64,000 bases of DNA from Flexilinea flocculi (GCF_001192795.1 NZ_DF968181.1:1788974-1852973), one strand, 5' to 3'; counted from the stretch's first letter, positions 45,696 to 54,634 are shown. Notes: generated by a model not told the origin, from the letters alone. A program made the numbers and translations.

Positions 45696-46547
45696 TTATC
45701 GATTTTTCATTCTGGGGTCAAGGGCTACACGCAATCCATCACCCAGTGTATTGAATCCGAAGACAACCAGCATTAAAGCTAAACCTGGGAAAATCATCAT
45801 ATGTGGAGCCATCCGGAACCATTTAACACTATCCTGGAGCATACTTCCCCATTCCGCTGTGGGCGGACGAACGCCGAGTCCAAGAAAACTGAGACTGGCC
45901 GCCATCATAATTGCCGACGGGATTAAAATACTCATTTGTACAATAATCGAAGACAGAATATTCGGAAGAATACACTTTTGCATAATCCAAAGGTCATCAG
46001 CTCCAACAGTAACGGATGAAGTCACAAATTCACGTTCTTTGACGGATAAGACCTGTCCATGGGTTAATCGCGCAAATTGAGGAATTTGGCTGAAAGTCAC
46101 AGCGATAATCATGTTTTTGACATCAGTTCCGAGAATTGAAATAATCGTCAACGCTACAATAATTCCGGGAAATGACAGCAATACATCCACCAGTCTCATA
46201 ATGATCATTTCACTTCTCTTAAACCAACCAGCCAGGAGGCCGAGAGTAACACCGATAATAGCTCCAAGAGTGACCGAAATAAATGCGATAGATAATGAAA
46301 TCCTTGATCCAAATACAACCCGCGTATAAATATCGCGTCCGTTATTGTCAGTTCCAAAAATATGTCCTTTACTTGGGGATTTCAGTGCACTAGTCAAATC
46401 AATTTGGTTCGGAGAATAAGTGACAAGATAAGGAGCAAAAACTGCTATCAGGATGAAGAGAATAACAATGATTCCCCCGATCGTTCCAAGCTTATTATTC
46501 TTGAAAAAAAAGTGAAAATTGTTTTTTATATGATTCAATGTGTCCAT
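45696..46547 (-). CDS. peptide-type ABC transporter permease (DppC/OppC)
   Basis: This 283-residue permease has an N-terminal OppC leader (NKLGTIGGIIVILFILIAVF) and five to six membrane helices, with HIFGTDNNGRDIYTRVVFGSR and the EAA-like loop VKEREFVTSSVTVGADDLWI. The C-terminal GEWGSMLQD-type block reads ECGSM-like as AEWGSMLQDS. It follows DppB by 9 bp and forms the channel with it. Confidence 0.94.
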   Translation of the reverse strand: MDTLNHIKNNFHFFFKNNKLGTIGGIIVILFILIAVFAPYLVTYSPNQIDLTSALKSPSKGHIFGTDNNGRDIYTRVVFGSRISLSIAFISVTLGAIIGVTLGLLAGWFKRSEMIIMRLVDVLLSFPGIIVALTIISILGTDVKNMIIAVTFSQIPQFARLTHGQVLSVKEREFVTSSVTVGADDLWIMQKCILPNILSSIIVQMSILIPSAIMMAASLSFLGLGVRPPTAEWGSMLQDSVKWFRMAPHMMIFPGLALMLVVFGFNTLGDGLRVALDPRMKNR

Positions 46548-46556
46548 CTGTCATCC

Positions 46557-47477
46557 TTAGTTAAAACGAATTCTTGGATCAACCAATCCATAAAGTAAAT
46601 CTATTAACAGATTGACTAAAACAAAACTTGTAGCAAAAACAAGTAGAACACCTTGTACCACCATTAGGTCTCGCTGTTCGACTGATGTAACTAATAACCT
46701 GCCCAAGCCTGGCCATGCAAATACAGTCTCAGTAACAACAGCCCCACCAAGTAAATATCCAAATTGCAGACCAACGACTGTGATTACCGGGATTAATGCA
46801 TTCCGTAAAACATGTTTTGCAATTACAATCCGCTCCTTCATCCCTTTTTCTCTTGCTGTGCGGACATAATCTTCTCCGAGAATCTCGAATAGTGATGAAC
46901 GTGTCATTCGTGCAATGAAAGCAATTGAATAAACTGACAATACAATCGTCGGCATAATGTAATGTTTTAGTGAAGCATTGCCCGTAGTCGGTAATAACTT
47001 TAATTTAACGCTGAAAAAATACATCAACAACAATGCCAACCAAAAAGACGGTATCGAAATTCCAAATATTGAAAGAACACTGATTACATAATCGGCAGGT
47101 TTTTCGCGTTTTAATGCGGAAATGGTCCCGAAAACAATACCAAATATCGATGAAACGACAGTTGCAACTACAGCAAGTCTTACTGTATTAAAGAAGCGAG
47201 ACTTTATTTCTAAAAATACAGGGCGGCCGGTTATAGCCGATTTCCCCATGTCACCTTTTAAAAGTCGTTGCAAATAGATTGAATACTGTTCAAAAACCGG
47301 TTTGTCTAGCCCCAAATCAGATCGAATCTGAGCTATTTGTTCCTGTGATGCTTGTTCTCCTGCAAAAATTAAAGCTGCATCACCAGGAATTAACTGAAAT
47401 GCAAAAAAAACAAGTGTTATTACTAAAAAAACTGTGGGTATGCAAACCAAAAGTCTGCGTATGATATATGAAAGCAA
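46557..47477 (-). CDS. peptide-type ABC transporter permease (DppB/OppB)
   Basis: This 306-residue permease starts MLSYIIRRLLVCIPTVFLVI, the OppB signature, with IPGDAALIFAGEQAS and LGLDKPVFEQYSIYLQRLLKGD in the first loop. The EAA region is DYVRTAREKGMKERIVIAKH. Six membrane segments. GGAGGAAAAT precedes the ATG. It is separated from the upstream aminotransferase gene by 181 bp containing a hairpin (47614-47650), perhaps a segmental-expression point. Confidence 0.94.
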   Translation of the reverse strand: MLSYIIRRLLVCIPTVFLVITLVFFAFQLIPGDAALIFAGEQASQEQIAQIRSDLGLDKPVFEQYSIYLQRLLKGDMGKSAITGRPVFLEIKSRFFNTVRLAVVATVVSSIFGIVFGTISALKREKPADYVISVLSIFGISIPSFWLALLLMYFFSVKLKLLPTTGNASLKHYIMPTIVLSVYSIAFIARMTRSSLFEILGEDYVRTAREKGMKERIVIAKHVLRNALIPVITVVGLQFGYLLGGAVVTETVFAWPGLGRLLVTSVEQRDLMVVQGVLLVFATSFVLVNLLIDLLYGLVDPRIRFN

Positions 47478-47613
47478 AATTTTCCTCCTACTGTTATCGT
47501 ATCGGTCCTGTTCTATTATCGGATTTGATAAATAGCATTAAGAACCTTTATCACTAATGGCAAAACAGTTTCTTCACACGCTCCTTATAAATTCTTCCAT
47601 TTCGATTCGTATC

Positions 47614-47650
47614 TGAATGAGCCTGAAGAAAAATATCTCCTGCTCATTCA
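47614..47650 (-). other. intercistronic hairpin between aminotransferase and DppB genes
   Basis: TGAATGAGC (47614-47622) and GCTCATTCA (47642-47650) form a perfect 9-bp stem just after the aminotransferase stop. No U run. Confidence 0.55.
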
Positions 47651-47658
47651 GTTGATAA

Positions 47659-48810
47659 TTATTTTTTTAGATATGACTCCATCCGTTTTAAGGCTTCTGT
47701 GAGCTTTTCTTCCGGTTGCAAAAAAGTAATTCGAATAAAATCATCAAATTGAGCTCCATATGCACCGCCAGGATAGACAAGCACATGGCAGTTTTCCAAC
47801 ACTTTTTGTGCAAATTCATAGGATGTCATCTTGAATTTCTTTATTGAGACAAATACAAACTGCCCGCCTTCAGGGACGCCATATTCCATACCAATCCTGT
47901 CAAGCCCGTCCATAACAGCTCTTCGTCGTAAAACGAAGGTGTTATACATCTTCTCAATGGATTGTGTTTTACCGGTTAATGCCGCCAGCGCCCCAACCTG
48001 CCCGATTATGGTTGTCGGTCCAGTCATTATTGCTTTGTAATTTTTAACCGCCGCAATCAGGTCTTTGGGCCCCACGATCCATCCCAACCTCCAACCGCAC
48101 ATTGCGAATTGTTTTGACGCAGCATTTAATGTAAGTGTTCTGTCAAATGCTTCTTTTAATGATGCCGGACTGAGATGTTGAATCCCATCATAGACAAAGC
48201 GATCATAAATATCGTCTGAAATGATGATTAAGTCGTGATCCACAGCGATTTTTACCAGTTTCTTTACAACTTCAGGATCAATCACTGCACCTGCCGGATT
48301 ATTGGGGGAAACAAGTAAAATCGCTCTGGTTTTATCCGTAATCAGATTTTCTACTACTTCAGGATCTATTCGGAAATTTTCTTCTACTTTTGTCGGTACC
48401 GATACGCGAACCGCACCGGAAAACTTAATGGAATCTCGATAAGAGTTGTAATTCGGATCAGGAACTAAGATTTCATCATCTTTAGTCAATACAGTGTTAA
48501 TCATCAAAAAAACTGCTTCTTGTCCGCCATTTGTCACAACAATATCTGTTTCAGGATTCACATCAATATGATTTATCTCCCTGACTCGTTTGGCAATTGC
48601 CTCCCGCAATGGCAGAATTCCCTCGACAGGTGAATCCCAAATAACATGATTGGACGCAAAATCTTTAACACTGTCAATAATATATTCAGGGGTATCAAAA
48701 TCGGGGTCCCCTCTTCCCAATTCAATCCGATCCGGATATTTTTTTGCTTTTGCATTCAGTGCATAAAGCTGGGAAGTAGTAATTTTTGGAAGATTATTCT
48801 GGTTCGTCAT
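47659..48810 (-). CDS. class I/II PLP-dependent aminotransferase
   Basis: This 383-residue enzyme of the aspartate-aminotransferase superfamily has the full active-site set: LGRGDPDFDTP (N-terminal substrate loop), Asn in VSPNNPAGA, Asp in IIISDDIYDRF (D199/D200 region), Schiff-base Lys K233 in LNAASKQFAMCGWRLGW with the phosphate-binding Arg eight residues on, and substrate Arg near FDDFIRITFLQP. It would interconvert an amino acid and its 2-oxo acid in the cytoplasm. The partner 2-hydroxyacid dehydrogenase in the same operon could reduce the keto acid. Confidence 0.92.
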   Translation of the reverse strand: MTNQNNLPKITTSQLYALNAKAKKYPDRIELGRGDPDFDTPEYIIDSVKDFASNHVIWDSPVEGILPLREAIAKRVREINHIDVNPETDIVVTNGGQEAVFLMINTVLTKDDEILVPDPNYNSYRDSIKFSGAVRVSVPTKVEENFRIDPEVVENLITDKTRAILLVSPNNPAGAVIDPEVVKKLVKIAVDHDLIIISDDIYDRFVYDGIQHLSPASLKEAFDRTLTLNAASKQFAMCGWRLGWIVGPKDLIAAVKNYKAIMTGPTTIIGQVGALAALTGKTQSIEKMYNTFVLRRRAVMDGLDRIGMEYGVPEGGQFVFVSIKKFKMTSYEFAQKVLENCHVLVYPGGAYGAQFDDFIRITFLQPEEKLTEALKRMESYLKK

Positions 48811-48832
48811 TATTCCTGCCTGATGATCTTTT

Positions 48833-48863
48833 ATTGTCTGCCGGAAAAAATCCGGCAGACAAT
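48833..48863 (-). other. intercistronic hairpin between the M24 and aminotransferase genes
   Basis: ATTGTCTGCCGGA (48833-48845) and TCCGGCAGACAAT (48851-48863) form a perfect 13-bp stem with a 5-nt loop of A. On the minus strand no U run follows, so it is probably not a full terminator. Confidence 0.7.
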
Positions 48864-48873
48864 ATATATTTTT

Positions 48874-50061
48874 TTAGTCCAAAAGTCGATAGGACCAGTC
48901 TTTCGGTGATAACCGAATGGAACCATCCGGAGTAACTAAATAATTGTCGGAAATTAAGAAAGCCTTATGGCCTTCAAGCATTGTTGAGGGATGGAAAGAA
49001 AGAACCATATTCGATTCTAGAATTTCAGCAGGTGTAAACCATGCAGATGGTCCATCACTTTCATCCAAACCAATTGAGTGCGCATCCGGTGTATGTTTTC
49101 CGTTGGGAATTAATTGTTTTACATTTGGAGAGTAATTTGCATCACCGATAATTTTGAATCCATTTTCGCGCCAGACACGATTGGAGGTCTCCGCAATAAT
49201 TCCGATATGGTTGCCTGTTTTTGCAACTGCTGCACATTCCTGAATGACAACTTCATGGACTGCAAGTTGATGAGCAATCGGTTCCGGCAATGGTTTGAAG
49301 GAATAAAGCGCAGTCATTTCTGACCAATAGCCAAGAGGGCCGGTGTAAACCAGTTCGAAAACGAAAATATCATCCTCAGTGAAAACTTTGTCCAAAGGAG
49401 TAGGAATCGTCTCCGGCCGAAGATCAAATGAATACTTTGAGCGTCCCCAGAAACAACCTTGTTCTTTTAATACTTCTTCAGCAACTGCTGCAGCTTCCCA
49501 AACACGTACACCCGGTTTTGCAACCATATTGAACGTGTCAAATGCTTCTGACATAATTCTGCCCGTGTTGTAATTTTCTTCGATTTCGAAAAATGTTTTT
49601 ACAGCACGAATCTTGTCAAGTTCTTTTGTCAAGTCGATAAACTCACAATCTGGCATTTCTTTGTGGATTCTATCCCAGTCACCTACAGACCAATTACCAG
49701 CAACATGGTCAACACCGACTTTTTTATCTTTTACACAGAATTCCTTTGCAATTTCTATTACGCGTCCGTAAGCATCAGGATCTGGGTTTTCAACCCATTT
49801 TGTCGTGGCATCCTGCCGATTCCAGTCTGCTCCGTACGGAGACCACTGCAGGATTGCCGGTTCTTCTGCATCCGCTCCCAAGACGACCCAAGCAGCTCCA
49901 GCCCAAAGGTTAAGATTCGTAATGTACTTTGCCATGCCCATCATTCCGGGTGCACCATGTGCCGGAATTACTAAAGCTCCAATGCCTTTTTCCTTCATAA
50001 GACTCTGGATTTTCTTAACTCTTCTTGCTACATCTTGTTCGAGCGCAAATCTTCTGATCAT
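48874..50061 (-). CDS. second M24-fold protein with an altered metal site
   Basis: This 395-residue creatinase/aminopeptidase P-fold protein is only distantly similar to the other M24 protein of the operon. By motif alignment the metal-ligand positions are E236 (FVFELVYTGP), E248 (YWSEMTAL), H328 (DAHSIGLDES), H357 (LSFHPSTM) and S371 (LISDNYLVT). The canonical set is Asp, Asp, His, Glu, Glu, so only the His is kept in identity. It should be metal-independent or use a different site, like creatinase or DoeA/EutD. AAGGAGTCTCTAA precedes the ATG. Confidence 0.83.
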   Translation of the reverse strand: MIRRFALEQDVARRVKKIQSLMKEKGIGALVIPAHGAPGMMGMAKYITNLNLWAGAAWVVLGADAEEPAILQWSPYGADWNRQDATTKWVENPDPDAYGRVIEIAKEFCVKDKKVGVDHVAGNWSVGDWDRIHKEMPDCEFIDLTKELDKIRAVKTFFEIEENYNTGRIMSEAFDTFNMVAKPGVRVWEAAAVAEEVLKEQGCFWGRSKYSFDLRPETIPTPLDKVFTEDDIFVFELVYTGPLGYWSEMTALYSFKPLPEPIAHQLAVHEVVIQECAAVAKTGNHIGIIAETSNRVWRENGFKIIGDANYSPNVKQLIPNGKHTPDAHSIGLDESDGPSAWFTPAEILESNMVLSFHPSTMLEGHKAFLISDNYLVTPDGSIRLSPKDWSYRLLD

Positions 50062-50091
50062 TTAGAGACTCCTTTTTTTTATCGGTTTTGA

Positions 50092-51279
50092 TTATTTTGA
50101 ATTCATTTGGAGGAATTCATTGACTGCTTTTTCTAATGTTTTAACTGTATGCGGTTTGGTAAATACCATTTCAGCATATTGATGTGCGAATCCATGCTGT
50201 TTCATCTTGCGGTAAATATCGCGAATAAATTTCCGTCCATGATAATAATGGGGGAAACAAGTTGACCACAGTGGATTCGTGAAAAATCCATAGCGGACTT
50301 TTGCTAATTTCGGATCCATACAAGTTTCTTCGATTAACACTTTTGCTACATCCTCAGAAGAAAGCCTGCCTTCGTTGCATGCAATCGCCAGATTTGTTTC
50401 AATTCCGTTGGTGTAATCCGTTGCAAGAGCCTGAATGACATCGTTGATTCCTTCTTCCATGCCAATCATTTCCATGCTAAGTTCACATTGTCCTTCATGA
50501 ATTGGACTAATTCCCGTGTTGTAGAAACAAAGTGTAGCTTCAACATCGATGTTTTCCTCATTAAACAATTTCTCTCTGATGGCTGAAAACGTCTGATGCC
50601 CTGGATAAGCTTCATGCAAAATCGTGTGCTTCAAACTTGGCCGTTCCCAATTAACTTCACCATTCAGCCAAATTTGTCCCTGGTATTTTCCATCATAGGA
50701 GCTATAGCCTCTGTATGGATAATTCATTGGAAAATTCAATTTCGTATGTTGCTCAGAAGGCAGACCAATTTCTAAATCCACGACATGTTGTCGTCCTTTC
50801 GAAAGGATTTCCTGCCCATATTTTTCCATCTCAGCGCCAGAAATCGCCTGGTCTGATTTCCACTGCTGCAGACCGATGTTGACATTATCCGGATATCCAG
50901 CTTCAGCCAGCGCCCTGCAAAGCTTCTCTTTCGTAGTTTCGATTTCACTTTGATTAATCAAAATCGAGTCAAGCTGTAAAAATGTCTTAACACGTTCCTG
51001 ATATGGAATTTTTTCGCCCAATCCAAATCGTGCCATAACTCTATAGGCATCTACAACTGAAAATAAATAATCCTGGCGTTCTGCCGGCAAAGTCCCTACT
51101 TCATTTTCCAGAAGATCAACTTGTTTGCTGATCTCTTTCCAATCCCAGCCGGGGTCTTTTATTCCATAATCAAAAACATTGCGAGATAAAAACGGATGAA
51201 TCCCAGTTCGTTCTGCTTCCTGCGTGTCGATAGCAAGGGATACTTCAATTAGTTTCAGAATCTGTTTTTCCAGTTTCAT
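50092..51279 (-). CDS. short DUF885 family zinc peptidase
   Basis: This protein has about 395 residues. The zinc motif HEAYPGH (H222, E223, H228) and the third ligand E262 in IHEGQCELSMEM are those of DUF885 proteins, M3/M32-like gluzincin peptidases. Typical DUF885 proteins are 550-600 residues; this one lacks most of the N-terminal helical region yet keeps the active-site block, so it may be a compact subfamily. A longer frame reaches 51333 and overlaps the next gene; the ATG at 51279 is preceded by TTGGGAG at proper distance. It probably hydrolyses a peptide or amide bond in the imported compound. Confidence 0.78.
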   Translation of the reverse strand: MKLEKQILKLIEVSLAIDTQEAERTGIHPFLSRNVFDYGIKDPGWDWKEISKQVDLLENEVGTLPAERQDYLFSVVDAYRVMARFGLGEKIPYQERVKTFLQLDSILINQSEIETTKEKLCRALAEAGYPDNVNIGLQQWKSDQAISGAEMEKYGQEILSKGRQHVVDLEIGLPSEQHTKLNFPMNYPYRGYSSYDGKYQGQIWLNGEVNWERPSLKHTILHEAYPGHQTFSAIREKLFNEENIDVEATLCFYNTGISPIHEGQCELSMEMIGMEEGINDVIQALATDYTNGIETNLAIACNEGRLSSEDVAKVLIEETCMDPKLAKVRYGFFTNPLWSTCFPHYYHGRKFIRDIYRKMKQHGFAHQYAEMVFTKPHTVKTLEKAVNEFLQMNSK

Positions 51280-51301
51280 TGCATCTCCCAATTTTTTTAT
51301 A

Positions 51302-52303
51302 TCAGCTAAAATCGATTTGTGGTTTTTCACCATTAAAGATGCGATTCACTTCTATCATCGTTTCGGACAATTCAAGCCCGCGATTTGTTCCAGACCCTCC
51401 ACCAATATGCGGTGTTAATATCACATTGTCCAATTCTAAAATCGGACTAGTTTCAGGCAGCGGTTCATATATAAATACATCCAGCCCAGCTCCCGCAATT
51501 TTCTTGTCCTGAAGTACTTTTATTAATGCCTCTTCATCTACGTTGCCTCCGCGGCACACATTCACAAAGTAAGCAGTGGATTTCATCATCTCCAGAAGCT
51601 TTTGGTTGATCATTCCTTCTGTTTCGGGTGTTTGCGGTACTGCCAGACAGACATAATCAGAGGTTTTCATCAAATCTTCCAAAGGCAGATATGTTGCGTC
51701 AAACCTCTCTTCCAATTCTTTAGATAAGGGAGATCGTTTATAGTAATTAACTTTCATTCCCATAACATTTGCTCTTCGTGACAGCTCACAACCGATCTCG
51801 CCCATCCCGATTATGCCTAAGGTTTTCCCTCTAACTTCATGCACCGCCGTATTTGCCATCCAATGAAACGCCATTTTCATTTGATCGGTCAGTATTGGTC
51901 GCAGACCGCGATACCGGAATGCACAATCCATGACGCTTGCATGAGAAGTAACCAGGTCTTTGCTCAAAGCAAGGATCAGGGTCATGGCCAATTCAGCGAC
52001 ACAGTTTGGTCCTTTCCGAGGAGTGCAATAAAGACTGATCTTTTTCGAGCGGGCGTAAGCTGTATCAATATTATGGTAGCTTCTGCCCATTTTCATGATC
52101 ATCTGCAATCCAGTAACTTGATCAATCATTTGACTGGTTACTTTTTCGGTCTTACTGATTATGACCTCATAATTCTTTGAAAGTAATGAACTAAGGTTTT
52201 CTGCCGTCTTTGGACAGATAAGTTCATAATCCGGAAATTTTGATTTAACTTCTGGAAGGAAGTCAAAGAATTCCGGATCGATGACCAAAACGCGTTTCGC
52301 CAT
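51302..52303 (-). CDS. D-isomer-specific 2-hydroxyacid dehydrogenase
   Basis: This 333-residue enzyme has the NAD-binding block GKTLGIIGMGEIGCELSRRA, the catalytic Arg in VNVCRGGNVDEEAL, Glu in DVFIYEPLPETSP and His in LTPHIGGGSG. The acidic residue that normally ends beta-2 and selects NAD is replaced by YYKRSP, suggesting NADP use (inference). A longer open frame upstream overlaps the previous gene; CAGGAGAAATAAC precedes the ATG at 52303, one base after the previous stop, so I take that start. It may reduce the keto acid formed by the aminotransferase. Confidence 0.92.
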   Translation of the reverse strand: MAKRVLVIDPEFFDFLPEVKSKFPDYELICPKTAENLSSLLSKNYEVIISKTEKVTSQMIDQVTGLQMIMKMGRSYHNIDTAYARSKKISLYCTPRKGPNCVAELAMTLILALSKDLVTSHASVMDCAFRYRGLRPILTDQMKMAFHWMANTAVHEVRGKTLGIIGMGEIGCELSRRANVMGMKVNYYKRSPLSKELEERFDATYLPLEDLMKTSDYVCLAVPQTPETEGMINQKLLEMMKSTAYFVNVCRGGNVDEEALIKVLQDKKIAGAGLDVFIYEPLPETSPILELDNVILTPHIGGGSGTNRGLELSETMIEVNRIFNGEKPQIDFS

Positions 52304-52304
52304 G

Positions 52305-53420
52305 TTATTTCTCCTGTTTCTCAAATTTTGATAGAAAACTAATGATTTTCTTATTCTTTTGGTCATCCAGAGAGATACTAATTCTTGTAACGCCCTTGGC
52401 ATTGAATATATTTCCTGGTAACAAATCAATACCAGATTCAACAAATGCCCGATAGATCTTTTCCTCAGGGTCAAAAAATGCTGCGACATTTGCTGCCTCA
52501 CCCGGAATCGCTGCAATGCGTGCATCTGCTAAAGCAGATAAAAGAGCATTTTTCTGGGACTTAAGAGTTTCAAATAAGTCAGAATACTTTTCTGCATAAA
52601 GTTTACCCGCCATAATCGACGCATACTGTGTGGGAGCACTGGTACATATAGAAAGCACTTGTTTTTGAACTTGAAGAAGCGTCACCCAATCCTCTTTTGC
52701 AGTAATGAACGCTGTATTCAGACCCTTCATTCCGATGCCGGGGAAAGTCTCGCCGATCAGAACAAATCGTTGAATTCGATTCGTCAATGCTGAATAAAAG
52801 TGATCTGGTATTTCAGCCCATGGGAGGAATCCGATATCTATGATTGCGTAAGCATCATAGCGTTCAAGAATTGAACAAATTTCCTCAAATTGCCCATTTT
52901 CTAATAATTTACCGGATAGTCTGACAGGATTTTCAAAATAAACGAGCTTATATCCATTTTGTACTGCTCGCAATACTTCATCCGGTAAAGTTTGAAAATT
53001 CTTACGATTGGTTGCAGTTTTTAAGGATCTTGTTTCCCGAACCTTAAGGATTTGATGAACATTGGGATCACAAGAAGAAGGGACAGCAATTCCTCCGAGT
53101 AAAGCGGAGAAAACCTGAATTGCTAAGAAACGTGATTCATGGATTCCAGTGGTTACCAGCACATTTGCCGCCGAGATCGATGTTAATCCAGTCGTCTGCA
53201 ATGTATCTGCAATGATTTTTCGCAAAGCCATAACGCCAGGAACATCCACATAATGCGTTTCGCCCTTTTTTAATGCTTCAACTGCTTGTTCGACAAGTTC
53301 CCGTTTTATTTGTAATGATGGATGATCAAATGTAAAATCATATTCTGAACTTGTGCTTGAACGTTTCACAATATTCGCTTTTTGACGTTCAATAATCATT
53401 TCTTTTGTTGAAATACTCAT
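52305..53420 (-). CDS. aminotransferase-like fold-type I protein lacking the PLP lysine
   Basis: This 371-residue protein has class I aminotransferase architecture: THYVDVPGVMALRKIIAD at the N-terminus, Asn N164 in YFENPVRLSG, pyridine-Asp D195 in AYAIIDIGFLPW and Arg in VTRISISLDD near the end. The segment that should contain the Schiff-base Lys (S-K-x-F) reads IGETFPGIGMKG, giving Glu E224 at the Lys position, with K232 where the phosphate-binding Arg normally sits. The rest of the protein is intact, so this looks selected, not decayed. It may be a binding protein, a regulator or an enzyme with altered chemistry. Lies 1 bp before the dehydrogenase gene. Confidence 0.75.
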   Translation of the reverse strand: MSISTKEMIIERQKANIVKRSSTSSEYDFTFDHPSLQIKRELVEQAVEALKKGETHYVDVPGVMALRKIIADTLQTTGLTSISAANVLVTTGIHESRFLAIQVFSALLGGIAVPSSCDPNVHQILKVRETRSLKTATNRKNFQTLPDEVLRAVQNGYKLVYFENPVRLSGKLLENGQFEEICSILERYDAYAIIDIGFLPWAEIPDHFYSALTNRIQRFVLIGETFPGIGMKGLNTAFITAKEDWVTLLQVQKQVLSICTSAPTQYASIMAGKLYAEKYSDLFETLKSQKNALLSALADARIAAIPGEAANVAAFFDPEEKIYRAFVESGIDLLPGNIFNAKGVTRISISLDDQKNKKIISFLSKFEKQEK

Positions 53421-53545
53421 ATTGAATCAACTCCTAAATTCAAATAAACGCTTTCATTTTTGTCTTTACAATTTGTCATCAGGGAGAAAGACCGGTTTCC
53501 CAGAGTAAAAACAACCTTATTCGTCGTTGAAAATCAGACCAAAAA

Positions 53546-54439
53546 CTAAAAATCTTCCACTTTATAACGATATCCCCGGCTTGTGATGTAAGGTTCAATT
53601 AATTCGATCGTTACACCATGGTTGTCCTCAGGATAAACAAATGCTTCGAATCCATCTTCTCTATCCAAAAAGATTTTATTTTGATAAAGAGATACTCCTG
53701 CAGCTTGAATTCGTTTTACGGCACGGCGAATATCGCCTACTTCAATGGACAAATGCTCTAAACCTTCACCGTGTCTCTCCATAAATTGCGTTACTCGATT
53801 CTCCGGATCCACACTTTCCACCAGATGCAGCCACATCCGATCATTGCCAAATTCAATCATCATGTCTTTTTGTGTTCCATAATGCTGATCTGTTCTTAAG
53901 GCTGCCGGTTTGACACGGAATAATTTTTCAAATTTTTCGCATGAAGCTTTTACATCCTTAACTGCTACACCGATATGCTGTAATCCCAATAGATTAGGAT
54001 TGGAGACTTTCCATGGTTCCCAGGTATAACTTGTAACATGAGGTTGAATAAGCTCCACTGTAAAGCCAATACCATCTTCCGGATAAACAAATGCTTCGTA
54101 TCCGTCTGCTGCTTTAAAGATCTTGTCTTGATAAATGGGAACCCCGATTGATTTCAAATGGGCTACTTCCTCTTCAATATCAGTAGTCTCTAATGCGATA
54201 TGTTCAATACTTTCCCCATGTTTCTTAAGAAACTGATTTACACGAGACTCAGGATTCCAGTTTTCAACCAGATGAATCCAGGTTTGATTGGGCATCATGA
54301 TACGTGCGTCTAGCTGAAAGCCCTTACCCTGATCATTGCGAAAATCAGTTGCTTTAAATCCGAACAATTTTTCATAGGTATTTACTGCTTTGTCAAGTTT
54401 GTCAACAACAAGACCAACATGATGGATTCGTAAAATCAT
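53546..54439 (-). CDS. two-domain VOC (glyoxalase-fold) protein
   Basis: This 297-residue protein consists of two similar VOC domains, residues 1-130 and 150-290. Each has an ILRIHHVGLVVDKLDKA/LQHIGVAVKDVKASCEK start, a WIHLVEN/WLHLVES strand and FVYPEDG/FVYPEDN ends. The repeated H, H and E positions could form a metal site as in methylmalonyl-CoA epimerase or extradiol dioxygenases. Internal similarity is high, pointing to a rather recent tandem duplication. It is the first gene of the long minus-strand operon, so the enzyme probably acts early, for example as an epimerase/isomerase or dioxygenase on the imported compound; the reaction is unknown. Confidence 0.85.
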   Translation of the reverse strand: MILRIHHVGLVVDKLDKAVNTYEKLFGFKATDFRNDQGKGFQLDARIMMPNQTWIHLVENWNPESRVNQFLKKHGESIEHIALETTDIEEEVAHLKSIGVPIYQDKIFKAADGYEAFVYPEDGIGFTVELIQPHVTSYTWEPWKVSNPNLLGLQHIGVAVKDVKASCEKFEKLFRVKPAALRTDQHYGTQKDMMIEFGNDRMWLHLVESVDPENRVTQFMERHGEGLEHLSIEVGDIRRAVKRIQAAGVSLYQNKIFLDREDGFEAFVYPEDNHGVTIELIEPYITSRGYRYKVEDF

Positions 54440-54581
54440 TCATTACTCCTTGTTTTCATTATTTATTTTGAAACTGTATCGTTATATCAATAATCCAATG
54501 AACCTAAAATAATTAATTGCAGTGACAATTTAGTATTCTCTTAAAATTAAAAATCGAAAAATTATTTTGTGTGAATTGTAT

Positions 54582-54634
54582 ATTGTCGACAATCTTGCAA
54601 TAACGATATTACAGTAGAAAAGAAATAATGTCAA
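54582..54634 (-). promoter_or_regulatory. promoter and operator of the long minus-strand operon
   Basis: On the minus strand TTGACA (54634-54629), 17 bp and TAATAT (54611-54606) form a near-consensus promoter. The perfect palindrome ATTGTCGACAAT (54582-54593) starts 12 bp after the -10. The identical arrangement is at 55322-55373 on the other strand. Confidence 0.82.

Noticed and set aside
40275-50061. Firm assignment of the locus to ectoine degradation from the M24 plus M14 pair
   Set aside because: The class III transaminase and aldehyde dehydrogenase of that pathway and an ectoine-type transporter are not seen, and the many extra genes do not fit; kept only as one possible logic.
52306-52525. 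N-terminal extension of the 2-hydroxyacid dehydrogenase
   Set aside because: It overlaps the conserved C-terminus of the upstream gene in another frame; the ATG at 52303 has CAGGAG in front and begins the typical fold.
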